Source: Wenjunlia tyrosinilytica
GTDB taxonomy: Bacteria; Actinomycetota; Actinomycetes; Streptomycetales; Streptomycetaceae
Length of the DNA: 64,000 bases
Reading direction: 5' to 3'
NCBI RefSeq assembly: GCF_014646055.1
Contig: NZ_BMMS01000016.1
Location: 1-64,000 of the forward strand
Shown here: one piece after another, positions 56,125 to 64,000 of the stretch
Layout: each line of letters begins with the position of its first letter
Numbering within the stretch: position 1 is the first letter of the stretch
Translations under genes and position numbers: made by a program
Notes under the pieces: generated by a model
Seen by the model: only the letters and a program-made list of their open reading frames with translations
Told to the model about the DNA's origin: nothing
The model's database searches: none

Positions 56125-56712
56125 ATGTCACGGAAAGTAGTGGATCAGCTGCCCGAGCCCCGTTCCGTCGCCGAGCTGACCGCCGCGGTGGCCGGGGACC
56201 CCGGGCTGGAGTACCTCCTGTTCTGGGGTCATCGTCCGCAGCGGGACGGCAGTGTCGGGCCCGGGTGCCTGAGCCAGTGGTGGCCGTCGCCGTTCGAGGT
56301 GGAAGGGACGAGGTACGCCACGGCGGAGCACTGGATGATGGCGGGCAAGGCGCGCCTGTTCAGGGACGAGGAGGCACTGGGGCGCGTCCTGGAGGCTCCG
56401 CATCCGGGGGCGGCGAAGAGCGAGGGCAGATCCGTCCGCGGCTTCGACGAGCAGACCTGGCGCGCCCACCGGTACGAGCTGGTGGTGCGGGGCAGCGAGG
56501 CGAAGTTCGCCGCGCGTCCGGAGCTGAGGGCCTTTCTGCTCGGGACCGCTCCCCGGGTACTGGTCGAGGCCAGTCCCGTGGACCGCATATGGGGGATCGG
56601 GCTGGCGGCGGACGACGAGAGGGCGAGTGATCCGCAGCGCTGGCGGGGGCTCAATCTGCTGGGCTTCGCCCTCATGGAGGCCAGGGCACGTCTGGCCGCC
56701 GCCGGGGAATGA
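56125..56712 (+). CDS. NADAR family (YbiA-like) protein
   Basis: 195 residues, NADAR fold: LEYLLFWGHRP, GCLSQWWPSPFEVEGTRYATAEHWMMAGKARLF and IWGIGLAADDERASDP. YbiA-like members hydrolyse the N-glycosidic bond of early riboflavin-pathway intermediates or ADP-ribose adducts, limiting damage. NADARs also occur in NAD/ADP-ribose conflict systems, but here none is adjacent. ATG at 56125 without a ribosome site, with CACACT seven bases upstream. The gap 55961-56124 shows no other gene. Confidence 0.88.
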   Translation: MSRKVVDQLPEPRSVAELTAAVAGDPGLEYLLFWGHRPQRDGSVGPGCLSQWWPSPFEVEGTRYATAEHWMMAGKARLFRDEEALGRVLEAPHPGAAKSEGRSVRGFDEQTWRAHRYELVVRGSEAKFAARPELRAFLLGTAPRVLVEASPVDRIWGIGLAADDERASDPQRWRGLNLLGFALMEARARLAAAGE

Positions 56713-56844
56713 CGGGCGGCGTGCGCTGGTGCATGCGCTTCGTCGCGGGCGGCCCGCGGTTCACGGGCATGCCGCCGTTCACGGCGCCGTGACTTCGCGG
56801 CGTCGTGACCGCGGCTGCCGCCGACGCGGTGGCAGACTGCCCGG

Positions 56845-57363
56845 GTGACCTTGATCGAGACACCGAGACTCAAGCTGCGGCGCTTCCGCGAGGAGGACCT
56901 GGACTCCTTCGCCCGGATGTGCGCCGACGCCGAGGTGATGCGGTACCTCGGCGGTCCCGCCGACCGGGACGAGGCATGGCGGGCCATGGCGCTCTTTCTG
57001 GGCCATCAGGATCTGCGCGGCTACTCCGTCTCGGCCGTCGTGGAGAAGTCCACCGGACGGCTGGTCGGGCGCGGCGGCCTGTGGCGGCCGCAGGGCTGGC
57101 CAGGTCTCGAGGTCGGCTGGGTGCTGGAGCGGCAGTCGTGGGGCAGGGGGTACGCCACCGAGCTTGGGCTGGCCTCCCGGGACTTCGCGTTCAACGAGCT
57201 GGGGGCCGCGGATCTGTGCTCGTTGATCCACCCGGCCAACCGGGCCTCGATCGCCGTCGCCGAGCGCATCGGCCATCACCTGCTCGGGGAGATCCAACTC
57301 CTGGGCCGCACCACGCTGATGTACGGCCAGGAGGCGCCGACGTACGGCCGGCAGACGCCATGA
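56845..57363 (+). CDS. GNAT family N-acetyltransferase (RimJ/RimL type)
   Basis: 172 residues, Acetyltransf_3 type: MTLIETPRLKLRRFREEDLD, acetyl-CoA loop LERQSWGRGYATE (Q/RxxGxG/A), and FNELGAADLCSLIHPANRASIAVAERIG. The substrate is unknown. GTG at 56845. Ends 195 bases before the conflict cassette; that gap (57364-57558) contains only short inverted repeats and no gene. Confidence 0.88.
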   Translation: MTLIETPRLKLRRFREEDLDSFARMCADAEVMRYLGGPADRDEAWRAMALFLGHQDLRGYSVSAVVEKSTGRLVGRGGLWRPQGWPGLEVGWVLERQSWGRGYATELGLASRDFAFNELGAADLCSLIHPANRASIAVAERIGHHLLGEIQLLGRTTLMYGQEAPTYGRQTP

Positions 57364-57558
57364 GCGGTGGCGCCGGGCGGACACGCGAGCCCGATGGAAG
57401 CTCATGGATGCACGCCGGGCGCGCCGGGCGCACGCCCGTCTCACCGCACTTCACAGCGGTAAGGCTGCCTGTTCGATCAAGGAGTGCGATGCCTCACAGG
57501 GGTGGTGCTGACCGGAAAAGCCGCTGATCGGAGGCGAGTTGATCGGCAGAATGGTGAC

Positions 57559-57981
57559 GTGCCGCACTTCGCCGAGATCCTTCTTGCCGACGAGACCTCC
57601 GTCCGCCTCGAGTTGGCGCCGGTGGGGGACGCCCCCGTCGTCCCGACCACGGTGCCCGGCGGTTCCGACGACCTTCCCGACGACCTTCCCGACGGGTTCG
57701 CGGGGGTGGCACCGGTGGCCCGCGGCTCCGGCGCGCCGGCCGTCGCACTGGACACCCTGCGCGCCGTCCTGCGCCCCCTCGGCCCCTTGCTCCAGGAGGT
57801 CCACGACGCCGTGGCGGCGACCCCGGACCGGCCCCAGGAGATGAATGTCTCGTTCGGCGTGCAGATCGGGCAGGACCTCAAACTGGGCATCGTGGGTACG
57901 AACGGCCAGGCCAGCCTGACGGTCTCGGCCACATGGCAGCTACCGGCGCACGATGGCGCCACCGCTTCGGGGGCGCGCTGA
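57559..57981 (+). CDS. Trypco1-type (CU044_2847 family) protein
   Basis: 140 residues. It starts VPHFAEILLADETSVRLEL and ends in a beta-rich stretch MNVSFGVQIGQDLKLGIVGTNGQASLTVSATW. This is the pattern of the trypsin-co-occurring domain (Trypco1/CU044_2847 family), a small all-beta module encoded beside trypsin-like proteases in actinobacterial conflict systems. GTG start at 57559; the upstream open frame is not conserved. Only three bases separate it from the trypsin-VMAP gene. It is likely a sensor or adaptor for the protease. Confidence 0.78.
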   Translation: MPHFAEILLADETSVRLELAPVGDAPVVPTTVPGGSDDLPDDLPDGFAGVAPVARGSGAPAVALDTLRAVLRPLGPLLQEVHDAVAATPDRPQEMNVSFGVQIGQDLKLGIVGTNGQASLTVSATWQLPAHDGATASGAR

Positions 57982-57984
57982 GCG

Positions 57985-60180
57985 ATGGTCTGGTTCGGGC
58001 GGGTCGGCGACAGCGGTGATGACGGCGCACGTGCGGCGCTGGTCGGGGTGGTCCACCAGGACGGCAGCCGTACCGCGGGCGCCGGGGTCTACCTGTCCGG
58101 GCGGACCCTGCTGACCTGCGCCCATGTCGTCAACGACGCGCTCGGCCAGGGGATGTTCCATCAGGTCCACCCCGGCGAGGTCACCGTGAAGGTCACCTTT
58201 CCGGGCAGCGGCACGGGCACCAGGCACCCCGCCCGGCTGATCCTGTGGGTCCCTCCGGGCGGTGACGAGGGCGCGATGGAGTGGAGCGGCGATGTCGCGC
58301 TGCTGGAGCTCGAGAGCGACCCTCCCCCGGCCGTGCGCCCCGTTCCATGGCTGGAGATGGCGGACGGCCAGCAGGTGCGCGCGTGGTACGGCGGCGGGCA
58401 GCGCTTCACCTACGCCCAGGCCCGGGTGGGCTCGTGCGACGGGCGCATCGGCTACCTGGACGGGCAGTTGTCGGGAGCGGCCATCGGCCCCGGCTACAGC
58501 GGGGGCCCGCTGTGGTCCGAGCGGGACGGCGCCGTCGTGGGGCTCGTCGCCGGGCAGGCCACGGCTCCGGCGGGAGCGTTCACTCCGCGGCATGTCGTCC
58601 GGCGCAGCTGGGGCATCGCGCTGCAGGCCGTGCGCCACGAGCTGGAGCGGGCGGGTGCCGCCCATCTGCTGTCCTCGAGGCGGCCCGCGCCCGCGGTGGA
58701 CGAGGGGTTGCGGCACCGGCTGCTCGGGGCGCTCACCGCTCTGCTCGGCGACCCTTCCCTGCGCGCCGACCGGGCCCGCGCGCTCGCCGCCAGGTGCGGG
58801 CTGCGGGCCCCGGACGACAGCTCGGCCCCGACCCTGGAGGAACTGGCCGATGTGCTCGTGGAGGTGGACCGGGCGCTGCCGACCCTCGCCGAGTCGCTGG
58901 TCCCGGCGCTCGGGGACGCCCGCGCGCGGGAGGCGCTGGACCAACTCCTGGCCGTGGGCCGCCTGCTCGCCCCCTCGCACCTGCTCTCGCACACCGAGCA
59001 CAACCGGCTGCTGACCCGGCTGGTGAGCCTGGCCGAGCAGGACTCCGGCTCACTGCCGCGGGCCGTGCGCGGCGCGCTGCCCTACGTGGAGCTGCCCTCC
59101 GCGCTGCGTCTGCCGCAACTGCCCCCGGTCCGGGTCGAGGAGGCGGTGGCCTCGCTGGAGCAGTTCACCGGCGACAGCACCCCCGTCCCTTACGGCACGG
59201 CCCGGGTGCCCGCTCTGCTGAGGGTGGTCGAGTATCTGGCCGCGGGTCTGGGCGAGCCGGTGCGCGAGGAGCTGCGCCAGTGGTGCCAGGACGTGGCGGT
59301 CAGGCTGGGGATCCACCGCTCCGCGCTGGCGGAGCGCCGTTCCGACGCCGTCGCCTGGGCCGAACAGGCGGGCGCACGGCAGCGGTCACGGGTGGTGGTG
59401 GAGCTGTCGACCCGCTTCGGGGATCCCGAGGACACCTACCGCTGCACGGTGTGGCAGGGCCGCCCGGACGGCTCGGCGGCACGGGTCTCGATCGGCGAGG
59501 ACCGCCCCCGGCCGCCCCAGGAGATCGCCCGCCTGGTGCGCGACGTCGAGGAGGGCGTCCAGAGCGGCAGCGGGGCGAGCGGTGTGCCGTCGGTGGCGTT
59601 CGTCGTGGACCGCTCGGGTCTGCAACTGCCCGTGGACGAGTGGGACAGCGCCGACTCCGACGCGATCATGCCCGAGGTGCTGGGTGAGGACTGGCATGTC
59701 GTGCTGCGCTGCCCGGAGCTGCGCCGCAGGTCACGCACGGGAGAGGCGGATCTGACCCGGCGCTGGGCGGAGCGCGGCCGCTCCGCCCCGCTGGTGGTGG
59801 ACCAGCGGTTCTCCGATGCCCGCCAGGTCATCGCGGAGTTGAAGACCGAGTGCCGGGACTGCGGCCATGTGGTGCTGCACGGGCCCCGGGAGCACCGCGG
59901 CAAGCTGCTCGAGGTGTGCCTGGCGATGGGTGTGCCCGTGGTGCTGTGGGACCGCGAGGCCGATGGGCACGAGCAGGCGGACCTGCTGGACCCGGTGAGC
60001 CCGACCGGACCGCCGGACGGGCTGCCCGAACGGGTCCGCTTCTTCCGTGTCAAGGCATACTCGGCGCCGCGCTCGCACCAGGCCAGACCCGCACTGGTGT
60101 GGGAGGACGCCGCGCAGTCACTGCCCGGCGAGCTGTGGCTGGCCGACCCCGACAGCAGGCAACGAACGGAGACACGATGA
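57985..60180 (+). CDS. trypsin-like protease fused to VMAP (vWA-MoxR-associated protein)
   Basis: 731 residues. Residues 1-195 are a chymotrypsin-fold protease with an intact triad: His47 (TCAHVV), Asp103 (SGDVALLELE), Ser172 (GPGYSGGPLW). A helical middle region follows (about 230-450). The C-terminal 300 residues begin at RSRVVVELSTRFGDPEDTYRCTVW and include FVVDRSGLQLPVDEWD and VVLRCPELRRRS, as expected of the VMAP-C domain. In the ternary systems VMAP couples an N-terminal effector to a MoxR ATPase and a vWA protein. Its stop overlaps the MoxR start (ATGA). Confidence 0.82.
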   Translation: MVWFGRVGDSGDDGARAALVGVVHQDGSRTAGAGVYLSGRTLLTCAHVVNDALGQGMFHQVHPGEVTVKVTFPGSGTGTRHPARLILWVPPGGDEGAMEWSGDVALLELESDPPPAVRPVPWLEMADGQQVRAWYGGGQRFTYAQARVGSCDGRIGYLDGQLSGAAIGPGYSGGPLWSERDGAVVGLVAGQATAPAGAFTPRHVVRRSWGIALQAVRHELERAGAAHLLSSRRPAPAVDEGLRHRLLGALTALLGDPSLRADRARALAARCGLRAPDDSSAPTLEELADVLVEVDRALPTLAESLVPALGDARAREALDQLLAVGRLLAPSHLLSHTEHNRLLTRLVSLAEQDSGSLPRAVRGALPYVELPSALRLPQLPPVRVEEAVASLEQFTGDSTPVPYGTARVPALLRVVEYLAAGLGEPVREELRQWCQDVAVRLGIHRSALAERRSDAVAWAEQAGARQRSRVVVELSTRFGDPEDTYRCTVWQGRPDGSAARVSIGEDRPRPPQEIARLVRDVEEGVQSGSGASGVPSVAFVVDRSGLQLPVDEWDSADSDAIMPEVLGEDWHVVLRCPELRRRSRTGEADLTRRWAERGRSAPLVVDQRFSDARQVIAELKTECRDCGHVVLHGPREHRGKLLEVCLAMGVPVVLWDREADGHEQADLLDPVSPTGPPDGLPERVRFFRVKAYSAPRSHQARPALVWEDAAQSLPGELWLADPDSRQRTETR

Positions 60181-61127
60181 CGGGCACCGGCGACTGGCGG
60201 CTCTTCCGGGGCGACGGCGCCGCCCGGCGGGTGGAGTTCCCCGAGGCGCCCCCGTGGCGCAGCTTCTCCTCCGGCGAGGGCCGATCGGGGCCGTGGGAGC
60301 GCCCCTACCTGATCGAGCGGCGGCACGCCGACGTCGTCAACGCCGCCCTGCACCTGCGCCGTCCCCTGCTGGTGACGGGGCACCCGGGGACCGGCAAGTC
60401 CTCGCTGGCGCACGCCGTGGCGCACGAGCTGACGCTGGGCCGGGTCCTGCGCTGGCCGGTCAACAGCCGCTCCACCCTCCAGGACGCGCTCTACCGGTAC
60501 GACGCGATCGGGCGGCTGCGCGAGGCCAACCTCCACCGCGGCAACGGGGAACAGGAGCCCGGCATCGGCAGCTATGTTCGCCTCGGCCCGCTGGGCACGG
60601 CGCTGGCGGGCACCGGGAGGCCCCGGGTACTGCTGGTCGACGAACTCGACAAGGGCGATGTGGACCTGCCCAACGACCTGCTGACGGTCTTCGAGGAGGG
60701 CGAGTTCGAGATTCCGGAGCTGGCCCGGCTGCCCGAGGAGCAGTCCCAGGTGTCGGTGCTGACCGCCGATCCGGGTGAAGAGGCGCTGGTGCACCGCGGG
60801 AGAGTGGACTGCCGGGAGTTCCCGGTGGTGGTCATCACCAGCAACGGCGAACGGGACTTCCCTCCCGCGTTCCTGCGCCGCTGCATCCGCCTGGACCTGC
60901 CCGACCCGGACGAGCGCCAGTTGCGCGACATCGTCTCGGCGCACCTGGGCGACAGCTCGATGGCCGCGGTGGACGGGCTGATCCAGGCCTTCCTCAACCG
61001 CCGCGCTCCGGGCGAACTGGCCACCGACCAGCTCCTCAACGCGGTGTTCCTGCGCATGAACGGGGTCGACATGAACGCCGAGGGGCTGCTGGAGGCCGTG
61101 CTCCACCGGCTGGGCGGAACGGTCTGA
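60177..61127 (+). CDS. MoxR-type AAA+ ATPase of the VMAP system
   Basis: 316 residues. Walker A GHPGTGKSS (68-76), Walker B VLLVDELDK (152-160), sensor-1 VVITSNGERD (219-228) and arginine finger region PAFLRRCIRL (231-240) are intact. The inserted segment IPELARLPEEQSQVSVLTAD is typical of the branch found in vWA-VMAP systems. It probably acts as a nucleotide-driven chaperone switch for the vWA and protease components. Coupled to both neighbours (ATGA overlap upstream, two-base gap downstream). Confidence 0.9.
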   Translation: MTGTGDWRLFRGDGAARRVEFPEAPPWRSFSSGEGRSGPWERPYLIERRHADVVNAALHLRRPLLVTGHPGTGKSSLAHAVAHELTLGRVLRWPVNSRSTLQDALYRYDAIGRLREANLHRGNGEQEPGIGSYVRLGPLGTALAGTGRPRVLLVDELDKGDVDLPNDLLTVFEEGEFEIPELARLPEEQSQVSVLTADPGEEALVHRGRVDCREFPVVVITSNGERDFPPAFLRRCIRLDLPDPDERQLRDIVSAHLGDSSMAAVDGLIQAFLNRRAPGELATDQLLNAVFLRMNGVDMNAEGLLEAVLHRLGGTV

Positions 61128-61129
61128 CG

Positions 61130-64000
61130 ATGCCGCAGCGGCTGGTCCGCGTCCTGCGCGACTGCGGAGTGGAGCTGTCGGCGCACGAGTTGGTGGACGC
61201 GCTGTGGCTGGCGTCGCGGCTGCCCGAGGGCGCGGCGGCTCCCCTGGCGCATGCCCTGGGGCCCGTAGCCGCTCCCACCGGGGGCGAGGCCGCTCGGCAG
61301 GGCGCCGCTACGGGCGGCGACACGGGACAGGGGGCCACCGACCCCGAGCGGGCCGACTCCCCCGGCTCGGGCGGGACCGCGCGGACGTCACGGGTCGAGG
61401 GCGGCTCCGCCTCGGCCCTCCACGCGGCCGCCGGGGACCACCGCCCCGGACCGCGCGGCGCCACCTCCCGCTCCGCCCTCGCGCTGCGGGTGCCGGAGGA
61501 GAAGGCGCTCACCGCCGAGCTGGGGCTCGGACGGGCGCTGCGGGCGCTCAAGCAGCACCGGGCCGGTGCCCGACAGGACGAGATCGACGAGGATGCCACC
61601 GCCTCGGCCATGGCGGAGACCGGTCTGCCGGACGTGGTGCTGCGCCCTGGCCGGGAGCGCTGGCTCGATCTGGCCCTGGTCGTCGACGACGGTGTCTCGA
61701 TGCTCTTGTGGCGGCGGCTGTGCGCGGAGCTGCGGGCCCTGCTGGAGCGGCTGGGGGCCTTCCGCAATGTGCGGGTGTACGGGCTGTGCAGCCGAGGCCC
61801 GGGACGCCCGAGGCTGTCGGCCCGGCCGTTCGGCGGGGAGGAGGCGATGCTGGATGCGGCGACCGCGGCCGACCCGTCGGGGCACACCCTGGTGCTCGTG
61901 GTCAGCGACGGCGTCGGGGCGATGTGGCGGGACGGCAGGATGCACTCGGCGCTGGAGCGCTGGGCCGGGTGCGGGCCGACGGCCGTGGTGCACGCGCTGC
62001 CGCTGAGGATGTGGCCCGGCTCCGGCATCCGCGCCGAGGACTGGCAGGTGACGGTGCGCCAGGCCGGTTCGGCGAACGACACCTGGCAGGTGGCCGATCC
62101 GGTGCTTCCGCCGGAGCTGGCGATGTTCGAGGGTGTCCCCGTTCCCGTGCTGGAGCCCGAGCCGTCCGCCGTGGCCTCCTGGGCGCGGCTGGTGGCCTCC
62201 GAGGGGGACAGCGCCATGCTGCCCCTGCTGGCGCCGCCCGCCTCCGCGGGGCGGATCAGCGCCCAAGCGCCGGGCGTTTCAGCACCGCCCGTGCCCGTGC
62301 CGTGCGCGCCCTCCGCGGACGCGTCGGCACCACGTTTGCCCGAGGCGGGCGCGTCCGGGGCGGGCCCGTGCGGGGCAGGCGGGTCCGGGGCGGCCGATCC
62401 CGTGCTCCGCTTCCGTGACGTGGCCTCCCCCGAGGCGTACCGGCTGGCCTCCCATCTCGCCGCCGTCGCCCCGGTCTCGGTGCCCGTGATGCGCCTGGTT
62501 CAGCTCTCGGTGCCGTGGCGGGCGCAGACCGCGCACCTGGCGGAGGTCTTCCTCGGCGGACTGATGCGCCGCAGCGACCACGACGGCCATGAACTGCCGC
62601 CCCAGCACCGCAGCTTCGACTTCGACGAGTCGGCGCGGGCCGTCCTGCTCGACGCCGTACCCGCGGCGGAGCTGCTGAGCACCGGGCGGGCGATCGCGGA
62701 CCGGCTGACCCGGCTGGTGGGCCGCTCCCCCGACTTCCCGGCATGGCTCGCCCACCCCGACGGCACCAGGGAACTCGACCCGGCGGCCCGCCCGTTCGCC
62801 TGGGTCGGAGCGCCTCTGCTGGCCCATCTGGGAATAACGCCCGAGAAGCCGGAGCCGACGTCGGCGGAGGAGGCCGACGACGCCGACTCCCCTTTGATGT
62901 CCCCGCGGGTGCTGCGCGGCGCCGCCACCTCCTGGCAGCCCCTGCGCGGATCGGACCCGCCCTCCGTCGGCCGGTACGGGCTGGTGGCCCGCAACGACGC
63001 GGGAGCGAACGCGCTGTCGTTCAGCGCTGTGACGCCCGGCTCGGCACGTGTGCTGGTCAAGCTCGCCCGCGCCCGCGGATACTCCGCCGCCTGGGCGATG
63101 CTGTCGACCGAGCAGCGGGCGCTGCGGCGGATGGCGGGCCGGCACGCACCGCGGCTCATGGACGCGGACTCGCACGGCGCACCGCCCTGGCTGGCCACCC
63201 GGCTGGTCAGGACCCGCGCCGGGTCGCCCGCGCCCACCCTGCGGGCCCTGGACCGGGTGCCCGACTGGCGCTGGCCCAAGCACTCCTTCACGCGGTTCGG
63301 CCATCAGCTGGCCGAGGCGGTGAGCGTCTGCCACCGGGAGCGGATGGTGCACCGGGCGCTGAGCCCGGACACGGTCCTGGTGACCGAGGACCAGGTGACC
63401 GTCGTGGGCTGGATGGCGGCGCTGATCGACGGCGAGGACAGGGACGGCGGGCAGGCGGTCCTGGGCGGCGGGCCGTACCGGGCCCCGGAGGTGGCGGACC
63501 CCGGCACGCACACCGAGGCGAGCGATGTGTACTCCCTCGGCGCGACGCTCCTCATGGCGTCACGGAACCGGCTGGCGCAGCCCCTGGACGCCGATCTCGA
63601 GTCGCTCCTGCGGCGCTGCGTCGATCCCGACCCTGCCCTTCGGCCGACCGCCCGGGCCGTCGCGGACGCCTTCGCTCTGCGCCTGCCGCCCGAGCGTGGA
63701 AAGGCCGCCCCGGCCCGCCCCGAGGCGAGCACACGCCGACCGGCCCGCCACATCACCGTCATCGACTTCTCCAGCAGGCAGGAGCGCGGAAGCACCACGG
63801 CGCTGCTGGGCATACTGCTCGCCGAGCGGGGAGACGGCGAGGTGCTGGTGATCAACGGGGCCTCGGCCGTCACGGCGCTGGACAACCGGATGCGCTACTC
63901 CGCGGACGGCCCCCGGCGCGCCCACCGCCTCGACTTCGCCGGAGCGCGGGCGTTCGTGTCGAGGCACCGCTCCGGGCTCGACGTCCTGACCTACTCCCCC
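61130..64000 (+). CDS. SAV_2336-type multidomain protein: vWA-like, pseudokinase, ParA-like (cut by window end)
   Basis: At least 957 residues, still open at the right edge. An N-terminal helical domain (PQRLVRVLRDCGVELSAHELVDALWLAS) is followed by a low-complexity linker and a vWA-like domain near residue 180 in which the MIDAS DxSxS is DDGVS. Then comes a linker, a helical region, and a protein-kinase-like domain (about 610-845) keeping the ATP lysine (VLVKLAR, residue 644) and APE (783-787) but with HRD changed to HRA (741-743) and no DFG. A ParA/MinD-like domain starts at about 873 with a Walker A lacking its lysines (SSRQERGSTTALL). It fills the vWA slot of the cassette. Confidence 0.8.
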   Translation, partial: MPQRLVRVLRDCGVELSAHELVDALWLASRLPEGAAAPLAHALGPVAAPTGGEAARQGAATGGDTGQGATDPERADSPGSGGTARTSRVEGGSASALHAAAGDHRPGPRGATSRSALALRVPEEKALTAELGLGRALRALKQHRAGARQDEIDEDATASAMAETGLPDVVLRPGRERWLDLALVVDDGVSMLLWRRLCAELRALLERLGAFRNVRVYGLCSRGPGRPRLSARPFGGEEAMLDAATAADPSGHTLVLVVSDGVGAMWRDGRMHSALERWAGCGPTAVVHALPLRMWPGSGIRAEDWQVTVRQAGSANDTWQVADPVLPPELAMFEGVPVPVLEPEPSAVASWARLVASEGDSAMLPLLAPPASAGRISAQAPGVSAPPVPVPCAPSADASAPRLPEAGASGAGPCGAGGSGAADPVLRFRDVASPEAYRLASHLAAVAPVSVPVMRLVQLSVPWRAQTAHLAEVFLGGLMRRSDHDGHELPPQHRSFDFDESARAVLLDAVPAAELLSTGRAIADRLTRLVGRSPDFPAWLAHPDGTRELDPAARPFAWVGAPLLAHLGITPEKPEPTSAEEADDADSPLMSPRVLRGAATSWQPLRGSDPPSVGRYGLVARNDAGANALSFSAVTPGSARVLVKLARARGYSAAWAMLSTEQRALRRMAGRHAPRLMDADSHGAPPWLATRLVRTRAGSPAPTLRALDRVPDWRWPKHSFTRFGHQLAEAVSVCHRERMVHRALSPDTVLVTEDQVTVVGWMAALIDGEDRDGGQAVLGGGPYRAPEVADPGTHTEASDVYSLGATLLMASRNRLAQPLDADLESLLRRCVDPDPALRPTARAVADAFALRLPPERGKAAPARPEASTRRPARHITVIDFSSRQERGSTTALLGILLAERGDGEVLVINGASAVTALDNRMRYSADGPRRAHRLDFAGARAFVSRHRSGLDVLTYSP

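Noticed and set aside
57364-57558. Attachment site or mobile-element boundary left of the conflict cassette
   Set aside because: Only short GC-rich inverted repeats are present; no tRNA end, integrase or flanking direct repeat could be identified within the window.

Overview
The window is chromosomal DNA of a high-GC actinomycete, almost certainly a Streptomyces. The evidence is GC-rich third codon positions, frequent GTG/TTG starts, sparse AAGGAG-type ribosome sites, and Streptomyces-type gene families (ROK sugar regulators, DUF574 methyltransferase, DUF3052, DUF3159, DUF3761). Gene order dxs - xylHGF - ROK - ngcGFE - aconitase - ... - argF - arcA is what I recall from the S. coelicolor SCO6013-to-SCO5975 neighbourhood. 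This is mostly core chromosome, but the right third carries accessory material. I see no tRNA, rRNA, CRISPR array, transposase or phage gene.

Layout. 0-9 kb: start of dxs, a xylose ABC transporter (xylFGH) with a Rok7B7-type regulator, and an ngcEFG-type amino-sugar/chitobiose ABC transporter with a DasR-like site upstream. 9-12 kb: aconitase with a palindromic operator and an iron-box-like element. 12-14.4 kb: a decayed transketolase-like gene, ACC deaminase and its GntR regulator, whose promoter overlaps two palindromes. 15-22 kb: a cluster read as aerobic CoA-dependent 2-aminobenzoate (anthranilate) catabolism (RidA, acyl-CoA dehydrogenase, CoA ligase, 2-aminobenzoyl-CoA monooxygenase/reductase, enoyl-CoA hydratase), with an identical 15-base element at both promoters. 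22-24.5 kb: arginine deiminase pathway. 24.5-29 kb: Pnkp-Hen1 RNA repair operon with in-frame minisatellites in both genes. 29-47 kb: housekeeping and small-family genes (F420 oxidoreductase, MazG, AAA ATPase, dapD, serine hydrolase, RNA methyltransferase, APC transporter, CDGSH protein, TrkA pair, DUF3159, OB-fold) with one gene remnant. 47-50 kb: kdpDE without kdpFABC in view.

50-56 kb holds two Fe(II)/2-oxoglutarate oxygenase genes (TauD-like and IPNS-like). Each is preceded by a tiny ORF encoding an RRH(I/V)D leader peptide. The TauD-like gene is separated from its leader by about 750 bp of diverged hairpin repeats and a ROK gene.

57.5-64 kb (cut by the window end) is a four-gene, tightly coupled cassette: a Trypco1-type protein, a trypsin-VMAP protein, a MoxR AAA+ ATPase, and a large SAV_2336-type protein with a degenerate vWA, a pseudokinase and a degenerate ParA/MinD-like domain. 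It fits the MoxR-vWA-VMAP class of NTP-dependent conflict systems and is the most interesting system here.

A recurring feature is TANNNT followed by exactly seven bases and a GTG start with no ribosome site, seen at dapD, the ORF before the DUF3052 gene, the APC transporter and one leader peptide. It suggests leaderless mRNAs.
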